64,000 bases of DNA from Streptomyces populi. Lineage in GTDB: Bacteria > Actinomycetota > Actinomycetes > Streptomycetales > Streptomycetaceae. This document shows positions 31,673 to 40,947 of the stretch, one piece after another. Numbering within the stretch: position 1 is the stretch's first letter; each line of letters starts with the position of its first letter. Position numbers and translations under genes: made by a program. The stretch is taken from contig NZ_KZ626868.1 of assembly GCF_002911015.1 (NCBI RefSeq), positions 1 to 64,000 of the forward strand, written 5' to 3'. A model generated the notes under the pieces. It saw only the letters and a program-made list of their open reading frames with translations. It was not told the origin of the DNA and did not search any database.

Positions 31673-34345
31673 TCAGCGTTCACGTACCGGCGGCAGCGGG
31701 AAGCGTGGCCCGGGCAGTGGCGGTCGTCTCGACGCTCCGGGCTCCTGAGACGGCCCTGGGGCGGCGAGATGGTGCTGTAGGTCGATGTGACGGAACTGGT
31801 GGACCGTTCCCACCTGTCGCAGTACGCCGCGTCGTTCGTGGGCGTCGGCGAGGAAAGCGGTCAGATCCATGGGGAGGTGGCGGCGCGCCGCCAGGTGATG
31901 GCGGGTCAGGGTGTAGTACCACCAGGCGTTCTGGCTGAGCGCCGCCGCGAGGCCCACGGTGAGTCCGTAGGCGAGGCCGCGGTCGAGGATGTGGGGCGGG
32001 CTCATCGCGATCCCCCGTCCGCCCGGGACCCCTCGGCCCAGGCCGTAGGAAAACCCGCCCTGTGCGACGTATTCGACGCCGTAACAGAGAAGGAACGCGG
32101 CGCAGACCGCGAGGCCCACGACGATCCACAGCCTGCGGAAGATCCCTCGGTCCTGCTCCATGAGGGCGGCCGGTCCGACCGCGGCGGTGAGGTCGGCCGC
32201 TTTGCCGGTGAGGCCGTGGGCGATTCCGACGGCGAGCCCGAACGCGCAGGAGAAGGAGAGCGCGGTGGTGAAGGTGTAGGAGGGAGTGCCGGTGAGGAGC
32301 GACTGGATCCTGAGCACGGCCCAGTGGGTGAAGCCGATGGTGGAGCCGCTGGCGAGGCCGCCGGAAAAGCCCCGCCAGTTCCAGGCCCACAGCGTGCGGA
32401 CGGTGGGGACGGCGTCCGGGCGGTGGGCGGACAGGCTGCTCGCCCGGGCGCCGACGACTCCGCCGGCCAACGCGTAGACCACGCCGTTGGCGAGGGCGCC
32501 GACGGTCGCGGCCGTCGGACCGTAGTTGAGGCGGAAGGAGAACCAGAGGACGGCTCCGGCGGCGAAGCCGAGGGCACACATGCGCCAGTCCCAGAGCCCT
32601 CTGCGCCGGGACTCCGGGGCCGTCCCGGGTCGCCGGTCCGCGAGTCTGCTGGAGAGCGCGCCCACGATTCCGCCGGCGAAACCGTAGGCGAGTCCATAGG
32701 CCGACATGGTCGGCAGCCATCCCGGCTGCCCGGTGGTGAGCAGATGGGTCGCTCCCTCGACGACGCCCCCGGTCACCCCCGCGACGAGGCCGCAGCCGAT
32801 GCCGCCGGCGATCCCTCCGGCCAGGCCCGCGACGATGGCCGCGGGCGGGCCCGTCTGCCATCCGGAGTCGAGACCGGCGAGCAGCGCCGTGAGCCTGCCG
32901 ACCACGGTGGCGGCGGTCCAGGACACGACACCGAGGACAACTCCCGTCACCACTTGGGCGACACGGGGCGGCAGCGCACGACGCAACTGCCACCAGGCCA
33001 GGTCGCCGCTACCGCCCAGGGTGTGCTGCAGGTGTCGCGCCATGTACCGCAGGGAGCGCTCGGCCTGCTGGGGGGACCAGCGGCACGGATACCGCGGATG
33101 GGGCCGGTAGGCGGCGGGCACGAACGCGTCGAAGAGATGGGCCCGTACGTCCGCGGTGTCGGGGAAGCGGGTCGGATCACACAGGTCGGCGGGCGTGGGG
33201 AGGACACCGGCATGTTCCCCTGGCCGGGGGTTGTACACCGTCCTGGCCAGGAAGAGCATCAGTGGTGTGGTCAGCGCGCGGGCCACGGGGGCGTCGGTGC
33301 CGAGCAGACGGATCACCGGATCCCAGCGGGCAGCCGCCGCCGTGCCCTGGCCGCCGGCGTCCCGTCTCAGATAGTCGGCGATGTCCGGCACGTCCAAGGG
33401 GCGCAGTTCCACGGCGGCGGCACCGCAGAGCATGACCGGTACCCCGCGGGCCGGAGCCAGCGTGTCCCCGTACTCCGTCACCCGGCTGGACAGCACCAGC
33501 GGCTGGCCGGGCGGCAGGGCGGCGTTGATCGCGTCCAGCGCCGTGGCACGGAACGGTTCGGGAATCTCGTCGAACCCGTCCAGCACCGGCAGGATCAGCC
33601 GGTGCTCCAACAGAGCCCGGGCGCGGCCGACCTGCCCAGGGCGATCCGCGGGCCCCGCCTCCGGAGCACCGAGACCGCTGTAGTCGCGCGCGAGCCGTTG
33701 CGCCATCCAGGATTCCAGGGTCTGTTCCGCTGGATTCCACGAGGCCAGCGGGAACAGGACCGGAACCGGGCCTCCCTCCGCACGTTCGGCGACCAGCGCC
33801 AGCACCAGGCGGATCAGCAGCATCGTCTTCCCGCTCCCCGGACCGCCGAGGACCACAAGACGGCGGGTCGGCACCCGTTCCAGGAACACCTGGGTGATCT
33901 CCCCGCCTGTTCCGGCCAGTCCGGCGGGCCCGGTGGCCCAGCCGGAGGGGGACGCCGGACGGTCGGACGGCCAGTCACCGGCCAGCTCCCGCAGAAGGGA
34001 CCACGACTCGCCGAATCGCGGATCGGCCGCCTGCCAGGAGACCGGGAGCGGATAGGGGTCGTTCAGCCGCCGCACCCGGACCTCGGACTCCCACTGGCCC
34101 CGCACGGCCACCGCCAGCCGATCGGCGATCTCGCCCACACCGTACCCGTGAGCCGCCTCCCGGCGATCGGCACGGAAGGTCGCCCAGGACAGGTACAGGC
34201 CGCCTGCGGACGGAAGCAGAGTCACCGCCGTCTCGGCCATCCGCAGGTCGAAACGGAAGGCGATGCACACGGCCCCGGCCGCGCCGCCGAACGTCAGCAC
34301 GAGATACAGCACCCCGACCCACCGCGTCCCCGAACCAGTTCCCAT
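31673..34345 (-). CDS. NACHT-domain NTPase with polytopic membrane C-terminus
   Basis: An 890-residue protein. It starts with a short hydrophobic region (residues 8-55), then a NACHT module: Walker A VVLGGPGSGKTMLL (K173), Walker B ILPVLDGFDEIPE (D256, DE 259-260) and SSRVTEYGD (sensor 1). Residues from about 480 to 840 hold many glycine-rich transmembrane helices (GLAGGIAGGIGCGLVAG). The end TVHQFRHIDLQHHL is conserved in similar actinobacterial proteins. NACHT NTPases include NLR-like antiphage proteins; a defence role here is possible but unproven. Start 34345 is the first ATG before the helix. Confidence 0.82.
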   Translation of the reverse strand: MGTGSGTRWVGVLYLVLTFGGAAGAVCIAFRFDLRMAETAVTLLPSAGGLYLSWATFRADRREAAHGYGVGEIADRLAVAVRGQWESEVRVRRLNDPYPLPVSWQAADPRFGESWSLLRELAGDWPSDRPASPSGWATGPAGLAGTGGEITQVFLERVPTRRLVVLGGPGSGKTMLLIRLVLALVAERAEGGPVPVLFPLASWNPAEQTLESWMAQRLARDYSGLGAPEAGPADRPGQVGRARALLEHRLILPVLDGFDEIPEPFRATALDAINAALPPGQPLVLSSRVTEYGDTLAPARGVPVMLCGAAAVELRPLDVPDIADYLRRDAGGQGTAAAARWDPVIRLLGTDAPVARALTTPLMLFLARTVYNPRPGEHAGVLPTPADLCDPTRFPDTADVRAHLFDAFVPAAYRPHPRYPCRWSPQQAERSLRYMARHLQHTLGGSGDLAWWQLRRALPPRVAQVVTGVVLGVVSWTAATVVGRLTALLAGLDSGWQTGPPAAIVAGLAGGIAGGIGCGLVAGVTGGVVEGATHLLTTGQPGWLPTMSAYGLAYGFAGGIVGALSSRLADRRPGTAPESRRRGLWDWRMCALGFAAGAVLWFSFRLNYGPTAATVGALANGVVYALAGGVVGARASSLSAHRPDAVPTVRTLWAWNWRGFSGGLASGSTIGFTHWAVLRIQSLLTGTPSYTFTTALSFSCAFGLAVGIAHGLTGKAADLTAAVGPAALMEQDRGIFRRLWIVVGLAVCAAFLLCYGVEYVAQGGFSYGLGRGVPGGRGIAMSPPHILDRGLAYGLTVGLAAALSQNAWWYYTLTRHHLAARRHLPMDLTAFLADAHERRGVLRQVGTVHQFRHIDLQHHLAAPGPSQEPGASRRPPLPGPRFPLPPVRER

Positions 34346-34554
34346 GGCCGGATCTTCCAGCGACGGGAACGGGAAACTTGCCGACACAGCGGCTCCACCC
34401 CACCTACGAGTGACAAGCCGCTCGCCCCGCCCCACGGGGAGATGACGAAGCGTCACCCATGGCATCACGGCGGGCCACCGGCCTCGTGACCGAATTGCAC
34501 GAACGGCTCCGCGGGGCCATCCGCGCCGGCGCGGGCCGCGGCCCGGAAGCCAAT

Positions 34555-35593
34555 GCCGCGGTCGTGCCGCGGTCGTGGACTCGCAGTCGGCGAAGGCGGA
34601 CACCACCGTCTCCGCGGTCTCACTGACCCGCACCATCGCCTACGACGCACAGGCCACCGAGGACGCCGAGGACGCCGAAGCCGCCGACAAGGCCGCCGGC
34701 AACGCCGAGGGCTACGCCAAGGACGCCCGCGACTCCGCCGACGCCGCCGAACTCGACGCCTCCGCCGCCCGTTCCGCCGCCGCCCAGGCCGAACAGGACG
34801 CCAAGGACGCCAAGGACGCCCGAGCGGCCGCCACCCGCGCCGACACGGCCGCCACTTCGGCAACTGGATCAAGTGCGCCCAGAAGTTCGCCTCCGGTTTT
34901 CGGAGCGGCAGTTGGAGCGGATGCGCCTGGGCGCCCCTGGACGTCGCGAGTCTGTTCGCCGGCAGGCTCATCCAACCCATCGCGGACGCCGTCAAGGCGG
35001 CCGACGCCGCCGCGAGGACCGGCATCGGATTCGCCGACGCGGGGAAAGCCCTGCGTGCTCTCCCCTTGACCGACGAAGCCATCGCCAGTGTCGGCGCCAA
35101 GGTCCTCCAGGAACTGGGCGGTGCGTGCGGCAAGCCCCGCGTCGCCGCTCTCGCACGCACCGCCAGAGGCGAGTTTTGCTGGGTCGAGCTCGGTGGGCCC
35201 GGCAGATGGTTTACGGAGAAGGAGTCGATGAAATCAGCCGACGCTGCCTATCGGCGTGCCGTGACAGACGGGATGCCCGAAGGCTTCGTGTACAAGGTTC
35301 CGGCCTCCACGCCGAGTGGTTTCATCAAGTTCGACGGATACAAGAACGGAACACTCATCGATGCCAAGAACTTGCACTATCCCGACAATTTCGCCAACCC
35401 GAGCACAGGCAAGCTCAAGTTTCCCACCGCGGAGACCACAGCGATGAAGAAACGGGTCGCGGCATCCAATGGTGTGCCCGTCGTGTGGTATATGAACAAC
35501 GAGAGAACTGCCACTGCTTTGCGACTCTGGGCGATCGATGACGACGTCAAGGGAATCGAGTTCGTGTTCAGATCCGTCGCAATCACGGGCTGA
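34555..35593 (+). pseudogene. polymorphic-toxin remnant with restriction-endonuclease-fold C-terminal toxin domain
   Basis: One frame (about 34555-34866) encodes an Ala/Asp-rich coiled coil (SLTRTIAYDAQATEDAED ... AAAQAEQDAKDAKDARAA) typical of large secreted Streptomyces toxins. Near 34866 the reading shifts to another frame that runs to 35593: GNWIKCAQKFASGF, WAPLDVASLFAG, then a tail with IKFDGYKNGTLIDAKNLHY, resembling Tox-REase-5 nucleases (D ... DxK). No N-terminus or start is left. G+C drops in the tail. The immunity-like gene follows 68 bp later. Family assignment is from motif memory. Confidence 0.7.
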
Positions 35594-35661
35594 GTGACGG
35601 GTGTCCCTCTTCCTGTAGGGAGGGAGGCGCCCGTCGTCTTCCTAGCGGCAAGAGGAGTAAA

Positions 35662-36063
35662 ATGAGTTACAGCCTGGGGCTCTGTAAGTTCGTGGACGGT
35701 GAACTTGTTCCGCCTGACATGGATGTGGTGGAGGCGGTTCTTGCTCCATATGGTGCCGTGCCCGGGAAGGCGACGGCCGACGGTATGGAATTCTGGATCC
35801 GCGCGGATGACGGCGGAGAAGCCGAGCTGTGTGTCTCTGGCGACATGGTCGGGGTCGAGCGTCCTGCCCTGGGGGAGATCCGCGGCGTCATCGCTGAACT
35901 TGCCGACAGGATCGGTGCGGGCGTTCTCACTCCCCGTGGCACGTTCCTCTTTCGTGAGGACAGCCGAAGTCACTTGCCCGAAGGGATGGAGAACGATTCC
36001 GTCTTCGTTTCCGAGATCACTCGCGAAGCCCTTGAAGACGTCGAGGCTCGGACAGCTAACTGA
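35662..36063 (+). CDS. putative immunity protein for the adjacent toxin domain
   Basis: A 133-residue acidic, soluble protein starting MSYSLGLCKFVDGE. AGAGGAG lies 4 nt before the ATG. Size, acidity, lower G+C and position directly behind a toxin C-terminus are typical of cognate immunity proteins; Imm52 is the family I would test first. It is intact although the toxin gene is broken. Confidence 0.65.
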   Translation: MSYSLGLCKFVDGELVPPDMDVVEAVLAPYGAVPGKATADGMEFWIRADDGGEAELCVSGDMVGVERPALGEIRGVIAELADRIGAGVLTPRGTFLFREDSRSHLPEGMENDSVFVSEITREALEDVEARTAN

Positions 36064-36270
36064 GGTCCCCTGAGTGGCCGTGTCCGGGAGAGCCCGCACA
36101 AGACACCTGGCATTGATCATCCAGACTGCTGCACAGGCCGCCTAGGTGGTCCGCCCGAACGCAAACAGACGATTCTGCTGGAACCCGGGATCCTGCCTGC
36201 CGGTGCTTTGGCTTCGGCAGGGCCCAAAGCGTTGCCTCGGTTTCGGACGCTGCACTCGCGTATTTCGGCG

Positions 36271-36474
36271 ATGCAGTGGAGGGTGTCAAGGGATACTGAA
36301 GGGCACTCGGCGGAGGCTGGCGAGACCCGGATCTACGCTGTGCCCGCCGCGCTGGAGCAGAACGGGATGACCGGAGTGTGGGAAGCCCCGGACGAAACCG
36401 TCGCTCGTCAGGCCAGGAAGATGCTGTCCTCGCAGCTCATCGCCAACATTCGAGTGAGGGTCGTCGCCCCATGA
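36271..36474 (+). CDS. small hypothetical protein, probably the tail of a longer gene
   Basis: Sixty-seven codons from ATG 36271 (MQWRVSRDTEGHSAEAGE ... SSQLIANIRVRVVAP). The frame is open upstream to at least 36140 with protein-like sequence (KQTILLEPGILPAGALAS), so this may be the 3' end of a decayed gene. The stop overlaps the next start (ATGA), which supports translation in this frame. No family recognised. Confidence 0.45.
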   Translation: MQWRVSRDTEGHSAEAGETRIYAVPAALEQNGMTGVWEAPDETVARQARKMLSSQLIANIRVRVVAP

Positions 36475-37061
36475 ACCATCTCACCCACATCCTCGCGGGC
36501 ACCGTTATGAATCTCGATGTGGCTATCCGGTCGTCGTACGTGCCGGACCCTGTCGACCCTGATGACCCCCGGGGAGTCGCTCCGGCCGACGCCGCCGACC
36601 TTCTCGAACCGATTTCCGCTGTCAAGAAGGCACTTGGACAGGCGCCGGAACAGGACCAGCGCGAACTCATCCAGCTTTTTCGGGAGATCACCACACAGGT
36701 GCCGGAGAGGGGGAGGCCGTTCGCCACAGCGCTGTGCGAAGAAATGGCCGCTGCGCTCGATCAGCCTCACGAGCGGGCACAGGGACGGGCCAGTGTCACT
36801 CGTGCTCTTGCGAAGGCCGTGATGGACATCTTCAACGCCATCGAACTTGCCGATGAGGACACCATCGATGACGACGACGCCGTCAAGATCACAGAATGGG
36901 TCAGTGGGAACCTGAACAACGCGCTCGCCAAGAGGCCCGAAGAGGACCGGCAGGAACTCGTTCGGCTGTTGTGTGACATCGCCGGTGAAGAGCAGGATCC
37001 GGAACGTCGTGAACTCGCACTGCAGTTCCCTGAAGCGATCGGTCTCGTGCCGGAGGCGTGA
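36471..37061 (+). CDS. hypothetical acidic helical protein with internal duplication
   Basis: A 196-residue acidic protein, translationally coupled to the previous frame. Two related helical halves are visible: KKALGQAPEQDQRELIQLFREI near residue 50 and NNALAKRPEEDRQELVRLLCDI near 145, each followed by an acidic helix. No family is recognised. Its place in the toxin island and low G+C suggest an immunity-like role. Confidence 0.6.
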   Translation: MNHLTHILAGTVMNLDVAIRSSYVPDPVDPDDPRGVAPADAADLLEPISAVKKALGQAPEQDQRELIQLFREITTQVPERGRPFATALCEEMAAALDQPHERAQGRASVTRALAKAVMDIFNAIELADEDTIDDDDAVKITEWVSGNLNNALAKRPEEDRQELVRLLCDIAGEEQDPERRELALQFPEAIGLVPEA

Positions 37062-37139
37062 TGCTCATGCCTCCGCTGAACCGCAAGCGAGTGAAGCCGG
37101 AAATTTTTTCGAACCTTTTGAACCCGGATCCTCATCCAG

Positions 37140-37520
37140 TCATGATCTTGGAGGTCCAGTTCGGGACGACTGCGGCGCTGGCTGCGGCTCGCCGTCAGTC
37201 TTTGGGCCGCCGGCGAGAGATCCGAAGTATTCGTCGAGCAGCTTGAGCAGTTGATCCACGGCGTGTTGGTCGTCCTCGGGTGACCACGGCTCTGTAGGGC
37301 GGCCCTCGGGGAAGGCGAAGTTGAGGACCAGAGCCACCCAGTTCAGGTTCCGGCCGAATCCCAGTTCGGTGGCGAGCCACTCCTGAAACCCGTTCAGCAG
37401 GTCTCCTGCAGTGGCGACGTCGTAGCCGCTGAGGAACCCGGTCACCGACTCAAAGTTGACGCGGGCAACAAATATGCCCGGATACTTCTTGAAGTCCTCC
37501 CAGAAATCCTGGCGCGAGCG
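37140..37520 (-). pseudogene. hypothetical protein fragment
   Basis: The frame encodes a protein-like stretch (DFWEDFKKYPGIFVARVNFE ... LLNGFQEWLATELGFGRNLN ... DQHAVDQLLKLLDEYFGSLA) but no plausible start: upstream it runs into Arg/Pro-rich sequence antisense to another fragment. It looks like the body of a small island protein whose 5' end was lost. Confidence 0.45.
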
Positions 37521-37589
37521 CACCGGCTTGCGCGTGGCACGCCCCGCGCGTCTCCAGGCAGGGGGGACGGCCGACAGATCGGTGCCGAC

Positions 37590-37983
37590 CCCCCCACGTG
37601 GAGTACGAGACCGCCTCCGGCCCCACGCCAAGAGCCACGAGGAGACTGCCCGCGCGCGCGGCCGAGTCGACCGGACCGCCCTTCCGGGTCCAGATATGCG
37701 TTCCCGGAGCGTCCCCCTCGTGATGGGTAGCGACGAAATCCGTGCCGTCCAGAACGAAGAACGCCGCCCGAACCCTGCCGTGTCCGTCCCACGAGGTCTC
37801 AAGAGTCAGCCTCAGCCGTCGGGCCACTGCGTCCAAGTCCACCGAGAGAAAGGCGAACGAGTGCAGAGGCCCGGCCGCGCATTGGAACATCGAGGCTTGC
37901 CGGGCCGGATTGGGTCCACCCGGGGGTTCCGTCGCGGGCTCCCAGTCACCCTCGGCATCCGGTACATACATCAGTTCATCCAC
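37590..37983 (-). pseudogene. hypothetical protein fragment
   Basis: From GTG 37983 the frame reads VDELMYVPDAEGDWEPATE ... GPLHSFAFLSVDLDAVARRL ... LDGTDFVATHHEGDAPGTHI ... AVSYSTWGG, then becomes Arg/Pro-rich nonsense overlapping the fragment at 37140. The first part is compact and protein-like; the 3' end seems deleted. No family recognised. A domain-swapped island gene is possible. Confidence 0.4.
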
Positions 37984-38241
37984 AGGGGCAGTCAACCAGC
38001 ATGCGGTGGACTCGATAGGACGGGTCGACAACGGCCTTGCGGCACCCCCGACCAGTTGTTCACGGAACTGCGGCCAGAGCCGTTTTCGGCGTGGCCGCTG
38101 ATGGGGTGGCGTCGGCGGTGAATGTCTCGTCTCGGCCGATCTGGTCCCTGTCTCAGGTGGACGCGGCCGATCCGCAGGCCGTCTCCGGCGAACCGGTCCG
38201 GGTAAAAGGTCGGTCGGCGCACGGGGCGGCAGAATGGGCGC

Positions 38242-38703
38242 ATGGCATGGATGGATCCGCGGAGTGCTTCCGATGACGCCGAGCCCGGTCAGGACGATGT
38301 CGTGGAAGCTGCGTGGCAGCGACTGCTTCACAAGGAGTACATGGACGCCAGACTGGTGGGAGCCGCGTATGCGGAGCCGCTTCTCCGGCAGTTGCACCCC
38401 TCGAGCAGCCACCAGGACCTGCACTTCAGCAGGTGTACTGGTGACTGGTCCTGGGATGTTCCGTTCATCATGCACCTTCCTGGCGGGCGCTACCTCGTCG
38501 TTGGGCCGTCCCGTTCCCGGATCGTCGGGGAGGCGGACACCGCCGAGGAAGCCGTTGCTCTGGTCGTCGGTGGTCTGCCGCCGGGCTGCGGCCCAGCCGT
38601 CGTCGGAGGCCGGGAGAAACTCGACCGGCTCGATCCGGTCCCGGCGGACCGGATCCCTGGAGACGACAAGCGGTGTTCTTGCACATCGGACCAGACCGGC
38701 TGA
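38242..38703 (+). CDS. DUF6193-like protein, probably truncated
   Basis: A 153-codon frame whose middle (AAWQRLLHKEYMDARLVGAA, HQDLHFSRCTGDWSWDVPFI, ADTAEEAVALVVGGLPPGCG) resembles DUF6193 proteins of Streptomyces, which sit near natural-product and toxin-like loci. After LPPGCGPAVVGG the sequence becomes unlike the family, so the C-terminus is probably replaced. No strong ribosome site precedes ATG 38242. Confidence 0.5.
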   Translation: MAWMDPRSASDDAEPGQDDVVEAAWQRLLHKEYMDARLVGAAYAEPLLRQLHPSSSHQDLHFSRCTGDWSWDVPFIMHLPGGRYLVVGPSRSRIVGEADTAEEAVALVVGGLPPGCGPAVVGGREKLDRLDPVPADRIPGDDKRCSCTSDQTG

Positions 38704-38924
38704 GAAAACGAAGCCAGAGCAAGATCCCACTGGTCAGCTGCGCGGACCAGGGCAGCTATATCCACCTGGGCCTCGACGAAGTACTGGTAGATGTCCGCTC
38801 CGCTTTCACCCTGCTGCCACGGGGGTGCCGCCTCCATGGACAGATGCACACGAATCACTGCACCGTCCTCGCTTCGATCGGCAAGGACAGCTAACCGGGC
38901 CCCGGCCGAGGCGAGGGCGCCGGC
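38673..38924 (-). pseudogene. hypothetical protein fragment
   Basis: The frame reads AGALASAGARLAVLADRSED ... VHLSMEAAPPWQQGESGADI ... YFVEAQVDIAALVRAADQWDL, compact and protein-like. Upstream it is joined to sequence antisense to the transposase remnant, and downstream it runs into the DUF6193-like frame, so both ends are gone. Function unknown. Confidence 0.35.
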
Positions 38925-38931
38925 CGAACAC

Positions 38932-39039
38932 GGCATGGCACTGCTGAAGTCCTGGCAGATCTTCCGTAGGTCCCGCATCAGTCCCAACCGCATGACCGCC
39001 ATCGCCAAAGCCGTCCTCGCCCTGGAGAGGCAACGCTGA
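38932..39039 (+). pseudogene. transposase C-terminal remnant
   Basis: The last codons read LLKSWQIFRRSRISPNRMT, then AIAKAVLALERQR and a stop, the typical end of a family of Streptomyces transposases. The remainder is missing. The sequence GAGAGGCAACGCTGAAAACG past the stop closely matches the arms of the 37-bp inverted repeat at 27376-27451, pointing to related elements at the two sites. Confidence 0.7.
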
Positions 39040-39067
39040 AAACGCTCAGGGGGCGGCACGGGTGCGG

Positions 39068-39478
39068 TCAGCACCTGCGATGCCACCACGCCGACTCCGG
39101 GTCCGCCGTCGGCTCGTGGTGCGTTCGTCCGAGGAGCACCGCGTCCAGGCGCTCCACCTGCGCCCGGAGTTCGCCGGCGGCCCTCGGCGGAAGCATGAAC
39201 AGAGTGTCCTGCAGCTTGTCCCGGGCCCACCCCTCGCCGCAGCACGGGCAGGTGAACTCGGCCTCCCACCGCCTCCACCGGCGCCCGGTGCCGTGGACGC
39301 GCACGGACCACACGCTCAGCGCCACTGCCACGACGCCCGGGGACAACCGCTCCCGTTCGAGCACACGGACGGCGGCGTTCGCCGCTCCCGACAGGCCTGG
39401 GACGTCGCGGTACCGGACCCAGGGTCTTCCCCGGCCGCGTTCCCGCGGTCGAAGCGAAGCTGGTGTTCTACGCGGCAC
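39068..39478 (-). CDS. hypothetical protein with Cys-pair motif
   Basis: A 136-residue basic protein from GTG 39478 with AAGGGG upstream. The C-terminal half is well ordered: FTCPCCGEGWARDKLQDTLF, then LRAQVERLDAVLLGRTHHEP and an ending WWHRRC. The CPCC pair plus the final His/Cys could bind a metal. I recall similar short proteins in Streptomyces but no assigned function. Confidence 0.6.
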   Translation of the reverse strand: MPRRTPASLRPRERGRGRPWVRYRDVPGLSGAANAAVRVLERERLSPGVVAVALSVWSVRVHGTGRRWRRWEAEFTCPCCGEGWARDKLQDTLFMLPPRAAGELRAQVERLDAVLLGRTHHEPTADPESAWWHRRC

Positions 39479-39664
39479 GGCCCCTTCGGATGTACGTCAT
39501 GGACGGAATCCTCCCACAGCCCAGGACCGGCCGGACGGAACCTGACTCGGCGGCACCGCTGGAAGCGAGTCGGGGCCGCTCGGCCGACGGACTCCATTGC
39601 GACTGTAGGCTGCCGAAGTTCCCCGGCACGGCGAGGAACTCAGGGCGAAGAAGGCTGGTGCCGG

Positions 39665-40177
39665 ATGCGGTCGGTTGTCGACGAGGCCGAGCGGGTTCGG
39701 TGGGACTACACCCCGTTCGTGAGCGTCGGCCCACTGCACTTCGGCATGAGCCGTCAGCAGGCGGCCACGGCCATGGCGGCCCACGGGTTCACCTGCGACG
39801 AGCGCAGGACGGAGACACGCAGCCTCTTCCTGACCCAGCGGGTCGACTTCCGGGCGGCCGACGCGCCGATATGGTCCCCCGCCGTCACGACCTACTCCTG
39901 CGACCGCGACATCCTGCACTGCCTGGCCGTCGACGCCCTGTGCGGTCCACAGGTCCGGCTGGACACCCTCCGGCTGGTCGGGCAGGTGCCGTCCCGACTC
40001 ACCGAGCAGGGTGGTCGCCTCTGGGCGTTTCAGCGGAAGGCGGGGAGGGCGAGGGCGGCGGTACCCCAGCCGACGAGGACGGTGACGGCCGTGAGGACGA
40101 CCGGTACGGGCAGCCACTTGAAGACGGCACCCAGGCTCTGGCACGCGACCACGCGGGAGTGGTGCTTGGGGTGGTAG
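39665..40177 (+). CDS. hypothetical protein, C-terminus overrun by convergent gene
   Basis: ATG 39665 opens a protein-like frame (WDYTPFVSVGPLHFGMSRQQ ... CDRDILHCLAVDALCGPQVR ... LRLVGQVPSRLTEQGGRLWA) up to about 40020. The frame then continues 148 bp antisense to the convergent membrane-protein gene with Arg/Thr-rich sequence. The conserved part is probably truncated. No function is known. Confidence 0.5.
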   Translation: MRSVVDEAERVRWDYTPFVSVGPLHFGMSRQQAATAMAAHGFTCDERRTETRSLFLTQRVDFRAADAPIWSPAVTTYSCDRDILHCLAVDALCGPQVRLDTLRLVGQVPSRLTEQGGRLWAFQRKAGRARAAVPQPTRTVTAVRTTGTGSHLKTAPRLWHATTREWCLGW

Positions 40178-40887
40178 GCGACGTCGTACGTCTCGCCACG
40201 TACGCTGCGTACGTTGCCGGGGACGGGGCGGAGCCTGCCGTCGGTGGTGGTGTAGCCGTAGGCGACCTCGCCGTGGACGAGGACGGGCTGCGCTTCGACG
40301 GTGATGCCGTGGCGGGGCAGGTACCACTCGTTCCACAGGAGGGCCACCGTGCGGGCCGTCAACCGGCCGATCGCCAGGCCGGTGCCGCCGAGCAGCAGCA
40401 CCGCGAGCGCGCGGCTCACATGGTCCCCGGCGACCACGATGCCCGCGGCGAGGACGACGAGTCCGAGGCCGACCGCGACCATCGTGCAGCGGAGGACGAG
40501 CTCGGCCGGCTGCAACGGCTCCGCGTCCCCGTCGTCCTCCTCCCGGCCCGCGCCCGCGACGTCCCGGGGCGTGACGGTCACGAGCGTCGAGCCGTCCACC
40601 GGGTCCTCGCCGGCGGGACGTTCGGGCAGTGAACCGTTCACCGCCTCCGCGAAGACCGTGCCCGAGGCGCGGCTCACGCCCTCGATCCGGTACAGGGTCG
40701 ACTCGGTCCCGGCCGGGGCCGTCAGCTCCACGGTCACCGCCCGCCCGTTCGCGTGCACGCGCGCGAGGGCGGCGAGGGGGACGCGGACCTCCTCGCGGGG
40801 GCGGCGCAGGAGCAGTCCGCCGCTGTCGGCGCGGAGTTCGGCGCCGCGGTCGCCCAGAAGGACAGGTATGGACGAGATGATCGACAT
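40030..40887 (-). CDS. DUF3592-like membrane protein
   Basis: A 285-residue protein with about 110 soluble N-terminal residues, two adjacent transmembrane helices (LRCTMVAVGLGLVVLAAGIV, ALAVLLLGGTGLAIG), a small domain containing TYDVAYHPKHHSRVV, and a last helix. The YDVAYHP motif is like DUF3592-type proteins. ATG at 40887. It is divergent from a related small membrane protein across 60 bp. Confidence 0.65.
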   Translation of the reverse strand: MSIISSIPVLLGDRGAELRADSGGLLLRRPREEVRVPLAALARVHANGRAVTVELTAPAGTESTLYRIEGVSRASGTVFAEAVNGSLPERPAGEDPVDGSTLVTVTPRDVAGAGREEDDGDAEPLQPAELVLRCTMVAVGLGLVVLAAGIVVAGDHVSRALAVLLLGGTGLAIGRLTARTVALLWNEWYLPRHGITVEAQPVLVHGEVAYGYTTTDGRLRPVPGNVRSVRGETYDVAYHPKHHSRVVACQSLGAVFKWLPVPVVLTAVTVLVGWGTAALALPAFR

Positions 40888-40947
40888 GCGCGTGATCGTA
40901 AGCGGCAGGGGTTCCCGAGGGATATTCCGCTGACGTACGGTCCCGCT

